Below are positions 34,098-43,571 of a stretch of DNA of 64,000 nucleotides, piece after piece. The stretch's first letter is position 1; the number at the start of each line of letters is the position of its first letter. The notes below the pieces were generated by a model. That model ran no database searches and was not told the DNA's origin. It saw only the letters and a program-made list of their open reading frames with translations. Source of the stretch: JAYODW01 sp038116745 (GTDB lineage: Bacteria; Pseudomonadota; Gammaproteobacteria; Ga0077536); assembly GCA_038116745.1 (NCBI GenBank), contig JAYODW010000028.1, forward strand, positions 8,217 to 72,216, read 5' to 3'. The translations under genes were made by a program, and so were the position numbers.

Positions 34098-34589
34098 CTA
34101 AAGAAACACGGACAACGCGCGCGGCAAAAGGCGCTGGTCCAGCACCACGTGGCGATGAACGATGCGGTAGCTGTCGCCGTGGGCGACGAGGCGGTCGAAC
34201 CGCACAGCGGATATCAGCGCTTCGGAGCGCTCCAGGCGTGACTGGTACAACAGCAGATTGCTGCGCACCGCGAGTGTCTCGTCGTCATTGAGGTCAACAA
34301 GGATGTTGCCGAGGTGGCGGCGCGTGCGCGAACGCGGTTGTTCGGCGTGCGCCAGACCGGTGCCGAGGCGCGCTACACGCAGCGCAAGCTGCTCGTAGCC
34401 GTCACTGATGATCTTGAGCGCGGTCGCACCCTTCTCGGGAGCAACATCGTTGAGTGGCGCCTCGTAATACACCTCGGCATCGAACAGCTTAAGCCATGCT
34501 TCGAAATCACCATCGTCCAGCAGCGCCGCTTCGCGGTAGAGAAAACGTTCGACCGCAAGCTGCACCTCGACCGACACCGGCGCGCTCAT
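34098..34589 (-). CDS. Ring-hydroxylating oxygenase beta subunit 3
   Basis: Structural subunit of 163 residues: AVERFLYREAALLDDGDFEA, RSRTRRHLGNILVDLNDDET, RSNLLLYQSRLERSE, and the terminal LLPRALSVFL. The ATG at 34589 overlaps the alpha 3 stop (ATGA), which favours it over the longer 34643 start. Confidence 0.9.
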   Translation of the reverse strand: MSAPVSVEVQLAVERFLYREAALLDDGDFEAWLKLFDAEVYYEAPLNDVAPEKGATALKIISDGYEQLALRVARLGTGLAHAEQPRSRTRRHLGNILVDLNDDETLAVRSNLLLYQSRLERSEALISAVRFDRLVAHGDSYRIVHRHVVLDQRLLPRALSVFL

Positions 34590-35890
34590 GACTCGCCACC
34601 GGTCATCAGTCGACGCCACTCGCGATAGAAACCGCGCTGACAATGCTCGGAGAAATGCGGGCCGACTTCCCCCGGCAAGACCTGCGCAGCGTCATCCTCG
34701 AAGGGTTTACCCAGCCCCATGGTGTAATCGAAATCCTGACGCTGGGCGACGGCACCACGCGTTGCCGCGCTGGCCTGCTCGAAGTTCTCCGAGTCGTCCT
34801 GCCCGAACGCGCCTGCGGCCGACTGTACCTGCGTGAACAGGCCCATTGCTGTCTCGCGAACCGATGCCGGCGCATCGCGGTCGACCAGGCACCATTGCCA
34901 CACTTCCATTTCGCGCGGTCCGCGCGGGTGCCACAGGTAGATCCCGACCGGCCACAGCGCGCTGAAGTCGTTGAGCGAGAAGTTGGGGAAGATATTGCCG
35001 TGACCGAACGCGGCGATGCGGTTGCGCGGCTCGCCGAGTCGCTCGGCTGCCCGCGCATACACCGCTTCCACGTACTCTGCCGCTTCCGGTCCGAAGCGCT
35101 GCGCGAACTCGCGATCCGCAACCAGCGGTTCTCCGGCGAGGTGGATATCGCCAATGCCGTGACCGTAAGGAAAAGCCACCGTGTAGGCTCGCGCTTCCGC
35201 GTATTGCGGCGACACTACGCCGAGCTTCAGGTACGAACCGTGGGTCCACGGCACGTGATAGTCATCGCCCGCGAAATTGTCAGCCGGCAGCTTCCAGTTG
35301 CCGTCGCACCGGTAGCGTTGCACGCCGGACAGGGCCTCGAGCCCGCCCAGGGAACGCTCGATGAACACATCCAGGTGGAAGCGCAGGTCGCCAAGCCACG
35401 TATCGAGGGCCTCGACCTTGTCGTCCCAGCAGCCGAACACGAAGCCACCGTAGGATTCGAGTCGCGGAACCCGCGTCAGGCTGCGGCCGTCGCGATCGAC
35501 CGGTCGGCCATAGGCCTGTTCCTCGTAGGGAACCGAAACCAGGCGGCCGCACTCGTCGTAGGTCCAGCCATGGTAGATGCAGGTAAAGGCCCGCGCATTT
35601 CCGGCCGGCTCCCGGCATACCTTCATGCCGCGGTGCTGGCACGAGTTCAGAAACGCGCGGATGACGCCATCGCGAGCGCGGCAGACGATGACCGGGTCTT
35701 CGCCCATGTAGGTCGCGAAGTAGTCGCCGGGCGCGGCAAGCTGGGACTCGTGACACAGGAACAGCCAGGTGCGCGCGAAAATCCGTTCGAGTTCCTTGCG
35801 GTAGATGGTCTCGTCGGCAAAGATGCGGCGGCTGACGCTGCCGGACTCCGCGTTGACCAGGGCGCTGAGATCCGTTTCCATGCCGGCCAC
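34586..35890 (-). CDS. Ring-hydroxylating oxygenase alpha subunit 3
   Basis: Catalytic Rieske oxygenase subunit of 434 residues (an ATG three codons later is also possible). Rieske ligands are C84/H86 (NSCQHRGMKVC) and C104/H107 (TCIYHGW). Mononuclear iron ligands are D209, H212 and H217 in DNFAGDDYHVPWTH. Overall it resembles the naphthalene/PAH dioxygenase clade. It starts 1 bp after the acyl-CoA-dehydrogenase-like gene ends and overlaps its own beta subunit. Confidence 0.9.
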   Translation of the reverse strand: MAGMETDLSALVNAESGSVSRRIFADETIYRKELERIFARTWLFLCHESQLAAPGDYFATYMGEDPVIVCRARDGVIRAFLNSCQHRGMKVCREPAGNARAFTCIYHGWTYDECGRLVSVPYEEQAYGRPVDRDGRSLTRVPRLESYGGFVFGCWDDKVEALDTWLGDLRFHLDVFIERSLGGLEALSGVQRYRCDGNWKLPADNFAGDDYHVPWTHGSYLKLGVVSPQYAEARAYTVAFPYGHGIGDIHLAGEPLVADREFAQRFGPEAAEYVEAVYARAAERLGEPRNRIAAFGHGNIFPNFSLNDFSALWPVGIYLWHPRGPREMEVWQWCLVDRDAPASVRETAMGLFTQVQSAAGAFGQDDSENFEQASAATRGAVAQRQDFDYTMGLGKPFEDDAAQVLPGEVGPHFSEHCQRGFYREWRRLMTGGES

Positions 35891-35891
35891 C

Positions 35892-37125
35892 TCAACTGTA
35901 GAAGGTCGGCAGCGGCGCGCGGTCGTTGAGCAGATAGTCGCCGATTTCCTGGCGCTTCCATTCCACCGGATCGTGCAGTGTCAGGGTACGCGCCGAACGG
36001 TAGAAGCGATCGATGTTGTTGACGCGATAGGCGGCGCGCGCACCGCACACCTGGAACACGGTGCTGGTCACGTCGAGGGCGATTTCGGTCGTCATGACCT
36101 TCGCTTCGGCAATGCGCACGGCGCCCTCGTCGCGCGAGATGATGCCGCGCTCGATATGCACCACCGCCTCGTCGGCGCGCTGGCTCATCAGGTCACCGGC
36201 GCTCACTTTGGCCTGCAGGTCGCCGACGGTGCGCTGAATGAACGGATCGAAGCTCGCCCGCTCGACGCCAGCGCTCGGCCACGGGCGCGTCTTGTTACGC
36301 GCGTAATCGATGCCGGCCTCGAGCGCGCCGTGCGCCATGCCCATGTGCAGCGCGCAAAACGCCGACTGGTAGTACGGCCCCCACAACGCGGGCTGAATAC
36401 GCATGATCATGCCCGGTTCGCCGAAGACGTCAGCGTCGGGGACGAAAACATTATCGAAGGTGACGCTGCCGCTGGCCGTTTGCCGCTGCCCCATCGCGTC
36501 CCAGTCACCATTCAGCGTCACGCCCTCGGCGGCGGTCGGCACCATACAGATGATGACCCCCTCCATCAGCGACGGCGCGGTATCGAGCGCGGAGAACACC
36601 ATCATCCAGTCGGAGCCCTCGTGACCAGTGCAAAAGTGCTTCGTGCCGTTCAGCCGGTAACCGCCGTCGACGCGCTGCATCTTGCAGTTCCATTCGAGCA
36701 CCGTCTGGCCGTGTTCGCTGGCCGCGACGCCGAAACGCGCATTGTCGGACACCACTGCTCCGAGAAAGCGCTCCTTCTGCTCCGGCCCGGCAAGATGCAG
36801 GATGGTCCGCAGATTGACGCTGTGGACGAAGAATACCTGCGCGGTGGAACTGTTTCAGCGCCCCGAGTGCGCGGAAGACATCGTTGGCCTGCGCCGAGTT
36901 CTGGCCGAGCCCCCCGAGTTCTGAGGGCACTTCCAGGGCCAGCAGACCGGCTTTCGCGAGCGCGGCCATGTCCTCGTGCGGGAACGTCCCGCTCGCGTCA
37001 CCGGCACTCGCGCGGCTACGAATGCCCTGCGCGACACCGTCGATGCGGGTGGCAACGTCGTCCGACATGCGCAAGGGAACAGCGGTTTCCTGGGTCATTT
37101 CAGTTTCCTGGGTCATTTCGGTCAC
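35892..37125 (-). pseudogene. Acyl-CoA dehydrogenase-fold protein with +1 frameshift
   Basis: Two frames together make one normal protein of about 410 residues. The N-terminal frame runs from ATG 37125 through LLALEVPSELGGLGQNSAQA to GALKQFHR. The C-terminal frame continues QVFFVHSVNLRTILHLAGPE, RFLGAVVSDNARFGVAASEH, TASGSVTFDNVFVPDADVFG and ICGARAAYRVNNIDRFYRSA-like text. One extra base near 36840 (CACCGC-G-CAGG) separates them; removing it restores HRQVFFVH. The fold is that of acyl-CoA dehydrogenases and related flavin monooxygenases (DszC/HsaA type). It is either inactivated or a sequence error. Confidence 0.8.
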
Positions 37126-37170
37126 AGGCAGCGGCGAACCCGCATCGTGGGTAGCAATCGGGCGGCGCGC

Positions 37171-38172
37171 TCAGGCCGCTTGGGCCTGCTGCAGTTCCCG
37201 ACACAGCGCGGCCCACATCTCACCCGATTCGCGTGCGCCCGCCAGGTAGGCCTCCGGCACGATGTGGTAAGGCGGGCGAATGGGACCAGTGCGCATCCAG
37301 CCGGCGGCATCCATGCGTGCCTTCTCCAGGCCGATGTTGTACATCGAGAACTCCTGGAACGAGCCGTTCGGGAAGAGCGGTCGCGCGGTCGGCCCGAGCT
37401 TGTCGTTGAAGGCCTTCGCGGCGCTCCAGTCTCCGCTTTGCTTGGCCGCGGCAATCACGTCGCGCAGATGCATCGCGACCTCCGGCCCGCACACGGCGCC
37501 ACTGGTCCAGAACGCATCGCAGAAATCAGGCTCCATGCGCGCGGCGGCGTAGTAATCGAAATCGAGCGGCAGCAGCTTGATGCGCTGCTGGCTCACGCGC
37601 AGATCCGCGAGCAGCGCGCCAACGCCGATGTACTTGGCGGTAATGACCTGCGGGATGTGCGCGACCTGGGCCCAGAACGGACGTGGAAAGTCGAACTTGA
37701 ACGCTTCCGGGTTGGCGTACACGCAGATATTCATCTCCGGCACCGCTTCCGCCACGTCACGGTAGAACTGCACCGCGATGTCGACACTCGGCGCGCACCA
37801 CATGGGAATACCAAGCATGGTGCCGTCGACGCCGATATCGCGCGCGTAGCGTGTCTGCTCAATAGTGTCGCGGGTATTGAGCGCGGTCGTGCCGCAGAAG
37901 AGCGGCACGCGGCCGCCAACCGTATCGACCAGCGTCTGCATGTACGCCTGCTTTTCGGCAAGCGTCAGCGTCGCGCACTCGCCGAGTGTGCCGAGTGTCA
38001 GGATGCCGTCGATACCGGCCTCGATGAGGCCGTTGGCGGCGCGCGCGGTCTCGTCGAGATCCACCGTGTTGGCGGCGCGCCAGTCCTCGGCGCCGGGTTT
38101 CGCCGGGGTCGGCATGATCGCCCACGCGCCGCGCACGTCGGCGGCGGTCATCAGGTCACGTTTAGCCATCAT
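37171..38172 (-). CDS. Hydratase-aldolase of the DHDPS/NAL superfamily (NahE-like)
   Basis: 333-residue class I aldolase, similar to trans-o-hydroxybenzylidenepyruvate hydratase-aldolase of naphthalene-type upper pathways, which releases pyruvate and an aromatic aldehyde. Key residues are the Schiff-base Lys K180 in QVITAKYIGVGAL and Y152 in NICVYANPEAF; GTLGECATLT and GTMLGIPMW are clade motifs. AGGAG lies five bases before ATG 38172; the longer start at 38259 overlaps the ring-cleavage gene. It follows the LigB-type dioxygenase by 41 bp, consistent with acting after ring fission. Confidence 0.88.
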   Translation of the reverse strand: MMAKRDLMTAADVRGAWAIMPTPAKPGAEDWRAANTVDLDETARAANGLIEAGIDGILTLGTLGECATLTLAEKQAYMQTLVDTVGGRVPLFCGTTALNTRDTIEQTRYARDIGVDGTMLGIPMWCAPSVDIAVQFYRDVAEAVPEMNICVYANPEAFKFDFPRPFWAQVAHIPQVITAKYIGVGALLADLRVSQQRIKLLPLDFDYYAAARMEPDFCDAFWTSGAVCGPEVAMHLRDVIAAAKQSGDWSAAKAFNDKLGPTARPLFPNGSFQEFSMYNIGLEKARMDAAGWMRTGPIRPPYHIVPEAYLAGARESGEMWAALCRELQQAQAA

Positions 38173-38213
38173 TGGATCTCCTGTCGTTGGCTGCGTTCCA
38201 GATTCCTTTGGCC

Positions 38214-39047
38214 TTAAGCGGCGAGACTGAGCTCCGCCACGCCAATGCCGCAGATCCACTCAGGTATCGGCTGGTAGCAGATGAGCTCCGCACCGGTCGC
38301 ACCGACCGCACCCATCGCCATGATCCAGTTGCGGATCTCGAGCGCGCCGTTGCCGGCGGTTTCGATCACGTGCTCGTCGCTGAGCGCGATCAGCGCCTCG
38401 ACGTCACCCGCGGCCACCTTGTCCAGCACCATGCGATCGAAATCCTCGTTCACGCGACCCATCTCGGCGGTACCCACCCAGTGGCTGATGCCGCCGGTGC
38501 CCAGCACGGCGACCCGTTCGTTACCTTCCCAGGCCGCCACCGCCTGGCCAATCATCCGGCCGAGTTCGTAGGCCCGCCGCGTGCGCAGCAGCGGGGTCAC
38601 GCCCGCGGCGGTGTAGACGGGAATTGCCCGGATCCCGCTGGTGGCGCTTTTCACCGCCATGTGGATCGGGATCATGGTGCCGTGATCGAGCGTGATGCTC
38701 TTCGCCACCGCCCAGTCAAAACCGTTGTCGAAGCCGAAGTTCATGATGTGCTCGGCGAGCGCGGTATTGTTGGGCACCTTGTAGCGTTCGATGCCGAGCC
38801 ACGGTTCTTCCGGGCCGTCGACGTCGCCAATGGCTATCAGGTACTGCGGCAGGCAGTGCGGCCCGAACTTGCAGTAGTGGTCGTCGCCGATGACGACGAC
38901 CGTGTCGATATCCTGTTTGACGAGCCGAGCGTGCACTTCATCGAGCGCGGCGAACACGGCATCGGCTTTCGGCTTTTCGTTAATTTCAGGCGCTGAGGCC
39001 ATCAGCGGGTCGTGAGGCAGGCAGAAGCCGGCAACTATCTCGGCCAT
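38214..39047 (-). CDS. LigB-type (class III) extradiol dioxygenase, catalytic subunit
   Basis: 277-residue ring-cleavage enzyme. Iron-binding histidines are expected at FCLPHDPLM (H12) and VVVIGDDHYCKF (H57), with the acid from the C-terminal E(x)RNW-type region (ALEIRNWIMAMGAVG). The C-terminal IPEWICGIGVAEL is shared with protocatechuate-4,5-dioxygenase beta-like proteins. The LigA-like partner is encoded 44 bp upstream. It should open a catechol-type product of the neighbouring oxygenases. Confidence 0.88.
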   Translation of the reverse strand: MAEIVAGFCLPHDPLMASAPEINEKPKADAVFAALDEVHARLVKQDIDTVVVIGDDHYCKFGPHCLPQYLIAIGDVDGPEEPWLGIERYKVPNNTALAEHIMNFGFDNGFDWAVAKSITLDHGTMIPIHMAVKSATSGIRAIPVYTAAGVTPLLRTRRAYELGRMIGQAVAAWEGNERVAVLGTGGISHWVGTAEMGRVNEDFDRMVLDKVAAGDVEALIALSDEHVIETAGNGALEIRNWIMAMGAVGATGAELICYQPIPEWICGIGVAELSLAA

Positions 39048-39091
39048 GGTGATTACTCCTTCAAGTTAGTCGGTGACGCGGGCGCGGAACG

Positions 39092-39376
39092 CTAGGCGCC
39101 GGGCGGCCCGGGCAGCTTGCCGCCGTTCATGTGTTCGAGGTAGGCGAACGGCATGCCCTCGGGGCCTTTCAGCAGCGGCCATACCATCAGCGTCAGCAGC
39201 GAGCTGACACCACGCTCTGCGAGCGCTTTCAAATCGACCTCCCGGATCGCACGGCGCTCGTCGTCATCGAGATCGTAGGCCGACAGGTAACCGTCGGGGT
39301 CTTCGTTGAACTGCGCGATGCGTCCGGGATCGTTACCGAACTCCCAGAACACCCGTTCGACGTTGTTCAGGCTCAT
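39092..39376 (-). CDS. LigA-like small subunit of extradiol dioxygenase
   Basis: 94-residue all-helical protein of the protocatechuate-4,5-dioxygenase alpha-chain (LigA) family: VERVFWEFGNDPGRIAQFNE, DPDGYLSAYDLDDDERRAIR, ALAERGVSSLLTLMVW. It precedes the LigB-type subunit, so the ring-cleavage enzyme is probably a two-subunit LigAB-type complex. Confidence 0.82.
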   Translation of the reverse strand: MSLNNVERVFWEFGNDPGRIAQFNEDPDGYLSAYDLDDDERRAIREVDLKALAERGVSSLLTLMVWPLLKGPEGMPFAYLEHMNGGKLPGPPGA

Positions 39377-39403
39377 GTGCTTGCTCCTCCGCGGCCAGGC
39401 CGC

Positions 39404-39961
39404 TCACACGAAAAAATACAGGTTCTTGTCGTCCACCACGCGCGCATCGAGCACGATTTTACGGCGTGCGACGAGAAAACCGTCGCCATCGCGCCGCAAA
39501 CGATCTTCGCGCCCACCGGTATGCACGGCGCGCTCGTTCTGGCGCCGATGACGGTAAACCACGAAGTTCGAATAGACGTCGAACTCGTCGGCAACATCGG
39601 CGTGATACGCCTCGACATTGGTGATCACATAGCGGATCCGCGAAGGCGGATCCTCCATCCAGACCTGGCCGGTATACAGCCGCTCGACGCGCAGCTTCAG
39701 GTACTCGTAATCGTCGTTGTAGATGGCGGCATCGTCCGGTGTCGGTTCCGGGCGTTTGTCGCGACGCAGGCGCTGTTCGTACACCGGCATCCAGTAATGG
39801 ATATCCGACGCGACGCACGCCGACAACCACTCGCGGTACTCGCCGTTCTGCAGCAGGCGCGCTTCGCGGTAGTAGTGCCGCTCGATGTCGTGGTGCAGAT
39901 CGCGCGATACCGCCTGCCCCAGTGAAGGCGGTGACGCTTTTGCTTCGCTGTGCGTCGTCAT
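39404..39961 (-). CDS. Ring-hydroxylating oxygenase beta subunit 4
   Basis: Structural subunit of 185 residues: IERHYYREARLLQNGEYREW, SDIHYWMPVYEQRLRRD, EDPPSRIRYVITNVEAYH, SNFVVYRHRRQNE, with the typical end DDKNLYFFV. It lies 13 bp after alpha 4. Confidence 0.9.
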   Translation of the reverse strand: MTTHSEAKASPPSLGQAVSRDLHHDIERHYYREARLLQNGEYREWLSACVASDIHYWMPVYEQRLRRDKRPEPTPDDAAIYNDDYEYLKLRVERLYTGQVWMEDPPSRIRYVITNVEAYHADVADEFDVYSNFVVYRHRRQNERAVHTGGREDRLRRDGDGFLVARRKIVLDARVVDDKNLYFFV

Positions 39962-39974
39962 CCGTTGTCTCCCG

Positions 39975-41333
39975 CTACGCCGCGCTCAGTCGCCGCGACC
40001 AGTAATCACGGTTCGCCCACAATTCGTCCCAGTGCGCGTCGCCGGCACGCACGGCGTCCCAATCGCCGGCCTTGAGGATCTCGCGATAGAAGCGATAGAA
40101 ACCGCGATAGCTGGTTTCCCCGATGAAGCTGGAGCCGACGATGCCCGGGTACTGCGGGTGAGGTCCTTCGTTCTCCGCACCCATGGACGAGCGCATGACA
40201 CCCTGACGCGTGCGCCGGCCACGGTTGGCGTTCGTGCAGGTCATCATGTTCTCACCGTCGTCGGCCTCGAGCAGCCCGGCGGTACCGAATGAGAGCGTGG
40301 AGTCGATCTGCACCTGCCGCCGCAGGTCAGCATCCATGTCCTTGTGCACGATGGTCCAGGTCCACACTTCTATCTGGTGCGGACCGTTTGGATGCCACAC
40401 CTTGAAGGTGTTGGTGCCGTAGAGAAAGGAATTGTTCGGAAACAGCGTGCAGTTCCAGTGACCATCGAATAACCGCCCGCGCTCGGGGCCGAGGTTGGCG
40501 GCAACTTTCGGTTTCTGTTCCGCGAGAAAACGATCATAGGCCTCGCGCCTGACGTGAATCGACGATCCGGCGTTGTCGATATAACCGAAGCCGTGCCCAT
40601 GGCGCGTCGTGAACTGCAGACCAAGGTCGTCATAGGGCATCTCGGCGCGGTTGCCGGCGAGGCCGGCGAGTTCACCGCCCAGCACCTCGAGCGCGGCGGC
40701 GTGCGTCCAGCCGACGTGGTAGGCGTCGCCGACGAAGTTCTCCGAAGGCACCTTCCAGTTGCAGTCCAGAATCGACTTGCTCGGAGGCCCGAGCAATTCG
40801 GCGCCATTGCCCGCGCCCACCATCCAGGTATCGAGATACCAGCCGTAGTCGCCGAGATAATCCTCCAGCGACGGCGCATCAGGGTCCATGCAGCCGTAGA
40901 CAAACCCCCGGTAGGACGCCACGCGCACGTTTGGCAGACCGTTCTCGGACTTGTCCACGCCGACGTGGCAGCGCTGCTCCAGCGGCACGTCGACCAGCGC
41001 ACCGTCAGTACCAAAAGCCCAGCCGTGGTAATTGCACACGAATGCACGCGCGTTGCCGCTGTCCGCATGACACACCTGGTTGCCACGGTGGGTGCAGGAA
41101 TTGAGGAACGCGCGGATCGAACCGTCTTTCTGGCGACACACGATGACCTTGTCCTCGCCCATGCGGGCAGTGACGAAATCGCCATGCTTCGGGATCAGCG
41201 ACTCGTGGGTCAGAAACAGCCAGCAGCGACCGAAGATGCGCTCGAGTTCGAGTTCGTAGAGATCCTCGTCCCAGAAAATACGCTTCGCCTGCCAGCTGCA
41301 GTCGGGTGCAATCAGTTCATCGATATCCTTCAT
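39975..41333 (-). CDS. Ring-hydroxylating oxygenase alpha subunit 4 (naphthalene-dioxygenase-like)
   Basis: Catalytic Rieske oxygenase subunit of 452 residues. Rieske ligands are C80/H82 (NSCTHRGNQVC) and C100/H103 (VCNYHGW). The iron ligands D203, H206 and H211 lie in SENFVGDAYHVGWTH, a motif shared almost exactly with naphthalene dioxygenase, and FPNNSFLYGTNTFKVWHPNG is also NahAc/PhnA-like. A polycyclic arene substrate is therefore likely. GGGGAG lies eight bases before ATG 41333. It is followed by its beta subunit, LigA, LigB and the hydratase-aldolase, an upper-pathway order. Confidence 0.92.
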   Translation of the reverse strand: MKDIDELIAPDCSWQAKRIFWDEDLYELELERIFGRCWLFLTHESLIPKHGDFVTARMGEDKVIVCRQKDGSIRAFLNSCTHRGNQVCHADSGNARAFVCNYHGWAFGTDGALVDVPLEQRCHVGVDKSENGLPNVRVASYRGFVYGCMDPDAPSLEDYLGDYGWYLDTWMVGAGNGAELLGPPSKSILDCNWKVPSENFVGDAYHVGWTHAAALEVLGGELAGLAGNRAEMPYDDLGLQFTTRHGHGFGYIDNAGSSIHVRREAYDRFLAEQKPKVAANLGPERGRLFDGHWNCTLFPNNSFLYGTNTFKVWHPNGPHQIEVWTWTIVHKDMDADLRRQVQIDSTLSFGTAGLLEADDGENMMTCTNANRGRRTRQGVMRSSMGAENEGPHPQYPGIVGSSFIGETSYRGFYRFYREILKAGDWDAVRAGDAHWDELWANRDYWSRRLSAA

Positions 41334-41388
41334 GGTTCTGCTCCCCTGTTCGGTAATCGTGCGTAAACAGGCTGGTGACCCGGGCGGC

Positions 41389-42699
41389 TCAGCCGGCGTC
41401 GCGCAAATGCGCTGTGCGCGCGTCCACCTGTGGCCCCTCGCGGGTGAGACGAACCATTGGTGGATAGTCGGGTTCGCCGACAGTTGCCGCGTGTTCGGCC
41501 ACGGTCTCTGCCGCCGGGCGATCGGAACGCGCCCATACCGGCTTGCCGTCATCGGCGCGGAAGTGCGGGAACACCTCCTCGGCCATGATCTGCATGTTCT
41601 TGAGCGCCATCCATTTCGGCATGGCACCAAACGGTGAGCCGACGCCGATGATGCCGCCCGCGCCGACGTCGTCACAGAATTCGCCGAGGCGGTTGACCAC
41701 CGTGTCCGGCGAGCCGACGATGATGTAGCCCTGCTCGAGCAGATCCTCGTATTCGAGCTGGTCGAAATCCTTGATGCCGTATTTCACCTTCGCTTCGAGC
41801 ATGTTGCGCAGCGAGCGCTTCTCCATGAAGCCGGGTGGAAAGAAGATATGCGGCGGCACCTTGAGGTGGCGCTGGTACACCCACATCATGTGGGCACGCG
41901 CTTCGCGGTGCGCCTGCTCGTCGGTCTCGGCGACGTAGGTCGGCACCGAGGCCAGCAACTGATTCGGTTTCACCTCGCGCCCGATTTTCTCCGCCGCGGC
42001 ACGGAACATCTGGTACTGCGCCTTGACGAAGAACTGCGGCGCGAAAATCGTCATGTAGCGGTGCCCCTCTTCGGCGACACGCTCGATGGTATCGAGCGAG
42101 CCGACGCCGGGGATCCAGATCTCGGGATGCGGCTGCTGCACGGGACGCGGCCACGGGTTGACCGCCGGCACATGGAAATGATCGCCGTTCCAGGCAAACG
42201 GGCCCGGTTCGCGCCAGGCCTTGAGGATCAGATCGTGCGCCTCCCAGAAGCGTTCGCGGGCCTGCGACGGATCGACCGGATGCGCGTAGTACTCCATGCC
42301 GGTCCCGCGCACGAAACCCGCCTTGATGCGCCCGCCGGACGCAACGTCGAGCATCGCGAGCTCCTCGGCGACGCGTACCGGGGTGAGGTGCGCCGGCAGC
42401 ATGTTGCCGACCACCGCGATGGGGATCCGCCGCGTGCGCGGAATGAGCAGTGCGGCGGACAGATTCGGCGACGGCGTGATGGCGCCCGGCGTCGCATGAT
42501 GCTCGTTGACGACGATACCGTCGTAACCGAACCGCTCGGAGGCGGCGAATACCTCGAGCATATCCTCGAGGCGCTGGTGCGCGACGCGGCCGTCACAATA
42601 ACTGTTCGGCAGGTTGACCCAGTAGGAATCATACGCGTCCTGGTCGGGGATGAAGGGATAGGCGAGGAGCGTGAAATTATAGAATTCGAGCCGGTTCAT
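41389..42699 (-). CDS. Luciferase-like (LLM class) flavin monooxygenase 1
   Basis: 436-residue TIM-barrel flavin-dependent oxidoreductase. Diagnostic segments are AASERFGYDGIVVNEHHATP, LSAALLIPRTRRIPIAVVGN, RVAEELAMLDVASGGRIKAG and GRIKAGFVRGTGMEY, then IIVGSPDTVVNRLGEF near the end. Such enzymes use reduced FMN or F420 supplied separately; no obvious flavin reductase is adjacent. It follows the hydrolase gene by 2 bp. Substrate unknown. Confidence 0.85.
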   Translation of the reverse strand: MNRLEFYNFTLLAYPFIPDQDAYDSYWVNLPNSYCDGRVAHQRLEDMLEVFAASERFGYDGIVVNEHHATPGAITPSPNLSAALLIPRTRRIPIAVVGNMLPAHLTPVRVAEELAMLDVASGGRIKAGFVRGTGMEYYAHPVDPSQARERFWEAHDLILKAWREPGPFAWNGDHFHVPAVNPWPRPVQQPHPEIWIPGVGSLDTIERVAEEGHRYMTIFAPQFFVKAQYQMFRAAAEKIGREVKPNQLLASVPTYVAETDEQAHREARAHMMWVYQRHLKVPPHIFFPPGFMEKRSLRNMLEAKVKYGIKDFDQLEYEDLLEQGYIIVGSPDTVVNRLGEFCDDVGAGGIIGVGSPFGAMPKWMALKNMQIMAEEVFPHFRADDGKPVWARSDRPAAETVAEHAATVGEPDYPPMVRLTREGPQVDARTAHLRDAG

Positions 42700-42701
42700 G
42701 G

Positions 42702-43529
42702 TCAGCCTCCGGAACAGCGGGCAGTGATGAGCGCGGCGACCGCGTCGGGCTGTTCGACGATCAGCGCGTGGCCGGTCCCGGCGACGCGCTCTACCCGCGC
42801 ATCCGGCAGGGCGTCGGCGTAGGCGAAACCGATCGCCTCGGGCACCAGGCGGTCGCGCTCGGGCAGCACGATGAGTCCGGGACAGGCAATCCGTGCGAGC
42901 TTGCGCGGCAGGCTGATGTCATATCTTGGCGTCCACGCGAGCCGCGCGAACGCGCTCGCTTCGCCGTAGCCATGCTCGATCTCGTCGAGGTTGTGCACGT
43001 CCGGCAAGACCGCCTCCATCGCCGCCGGATCCTCGAACAAGCGTTGCCACAGACCTTCCGGACCGACCTGGAAGATGTCCGGAATATCACCCCAGTCGAC
43101 CCGGATGCCAAGCGGCGCAATCAGCGTGAGGCTGCGGAAGCGGCGCGGATAGGTCGCGGCCAGCGCCGCCGCCAGCCAGCCGCCCAGGGAATACCCCACG
43201 AGGTGACAGTCCTCGACGCCGAGCTGGTGAAGGAACTCGTCATAGTGCAGGACCACGTCGTCAATACCAGACAGCCACTCCGGCAGCGGGGTCTCGCCGA
43301 ACCCCGGATGCTCGGGCGCGATGAAATCGCTGTGCCCGGCCATGGCCGCGTAGAACGGCAACCACATGCGCGTCAGCCCGGCGCCGTGCAGGAACAGCGC
43401 GGATTCGCCGTCACCCTCGCGGCGGTAGGCGGTGGCAAGCCCGGCGACGTCAATGCGCGCGGGTTCGGTGTAGTAATTGCGCGGGCGTGGTACGGCCGCG
43501 GTAGCGGATGTCGTGGCGTTCTGGTTCAT
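42702..43529 (-). CDS. Alpha/beta hydrolase
   Basis: 275-residue hydrolase. The nucleophile S114 is in HLVGYSLGGWLAA, the oxyanion region in LFLHGAGLTRMW, the acid probably in VLPERDRLVPEA and the base His in GTGHALIVEQP. The lid is rich in Glu and Trp. It may hydrolyse a ring-fission product or an ester such as one made by the adjacent flavin monooxygenase; the motifs do not decide. Confidence 0.82.
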   Translation of the reverse strand: MNQNATTSATAAVPRPRNYYTEPARIDVAGLATAYRREGDGESALFLHGAGLTRMWLPFYAAMAGHSDFIAPEHPGFGETPLPEWLSGIDDVVLHYDEFLHQLGVEDCHLVGYSLGGWLAAALAATYPRRFRSLTLIAPLGIRVDWGDIPDIFQVGPEGLWQRLFEDPAAMEAVLPDVHNLDEIEHGYGEASAFARLAWTPRYDISLPRKLARIACPGLIVLPERDRLVPEAIGFAYADALPDARVERVAGTGHALIVEQPDAVAALITARCSGG

Positions 43530-43571
43530 GCGGTTTACCGGTTGGCGAGAATAGCATTTGGCGCCCTGCGC

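Noticed and set aside
33093..34241. A 382-residue plus-strand open frame opposite the decarboxylase-like gene
   Set aside because: Antisense shadow with no domain signature; the minus-strand frame fits the neighbouring operon and a known fold.
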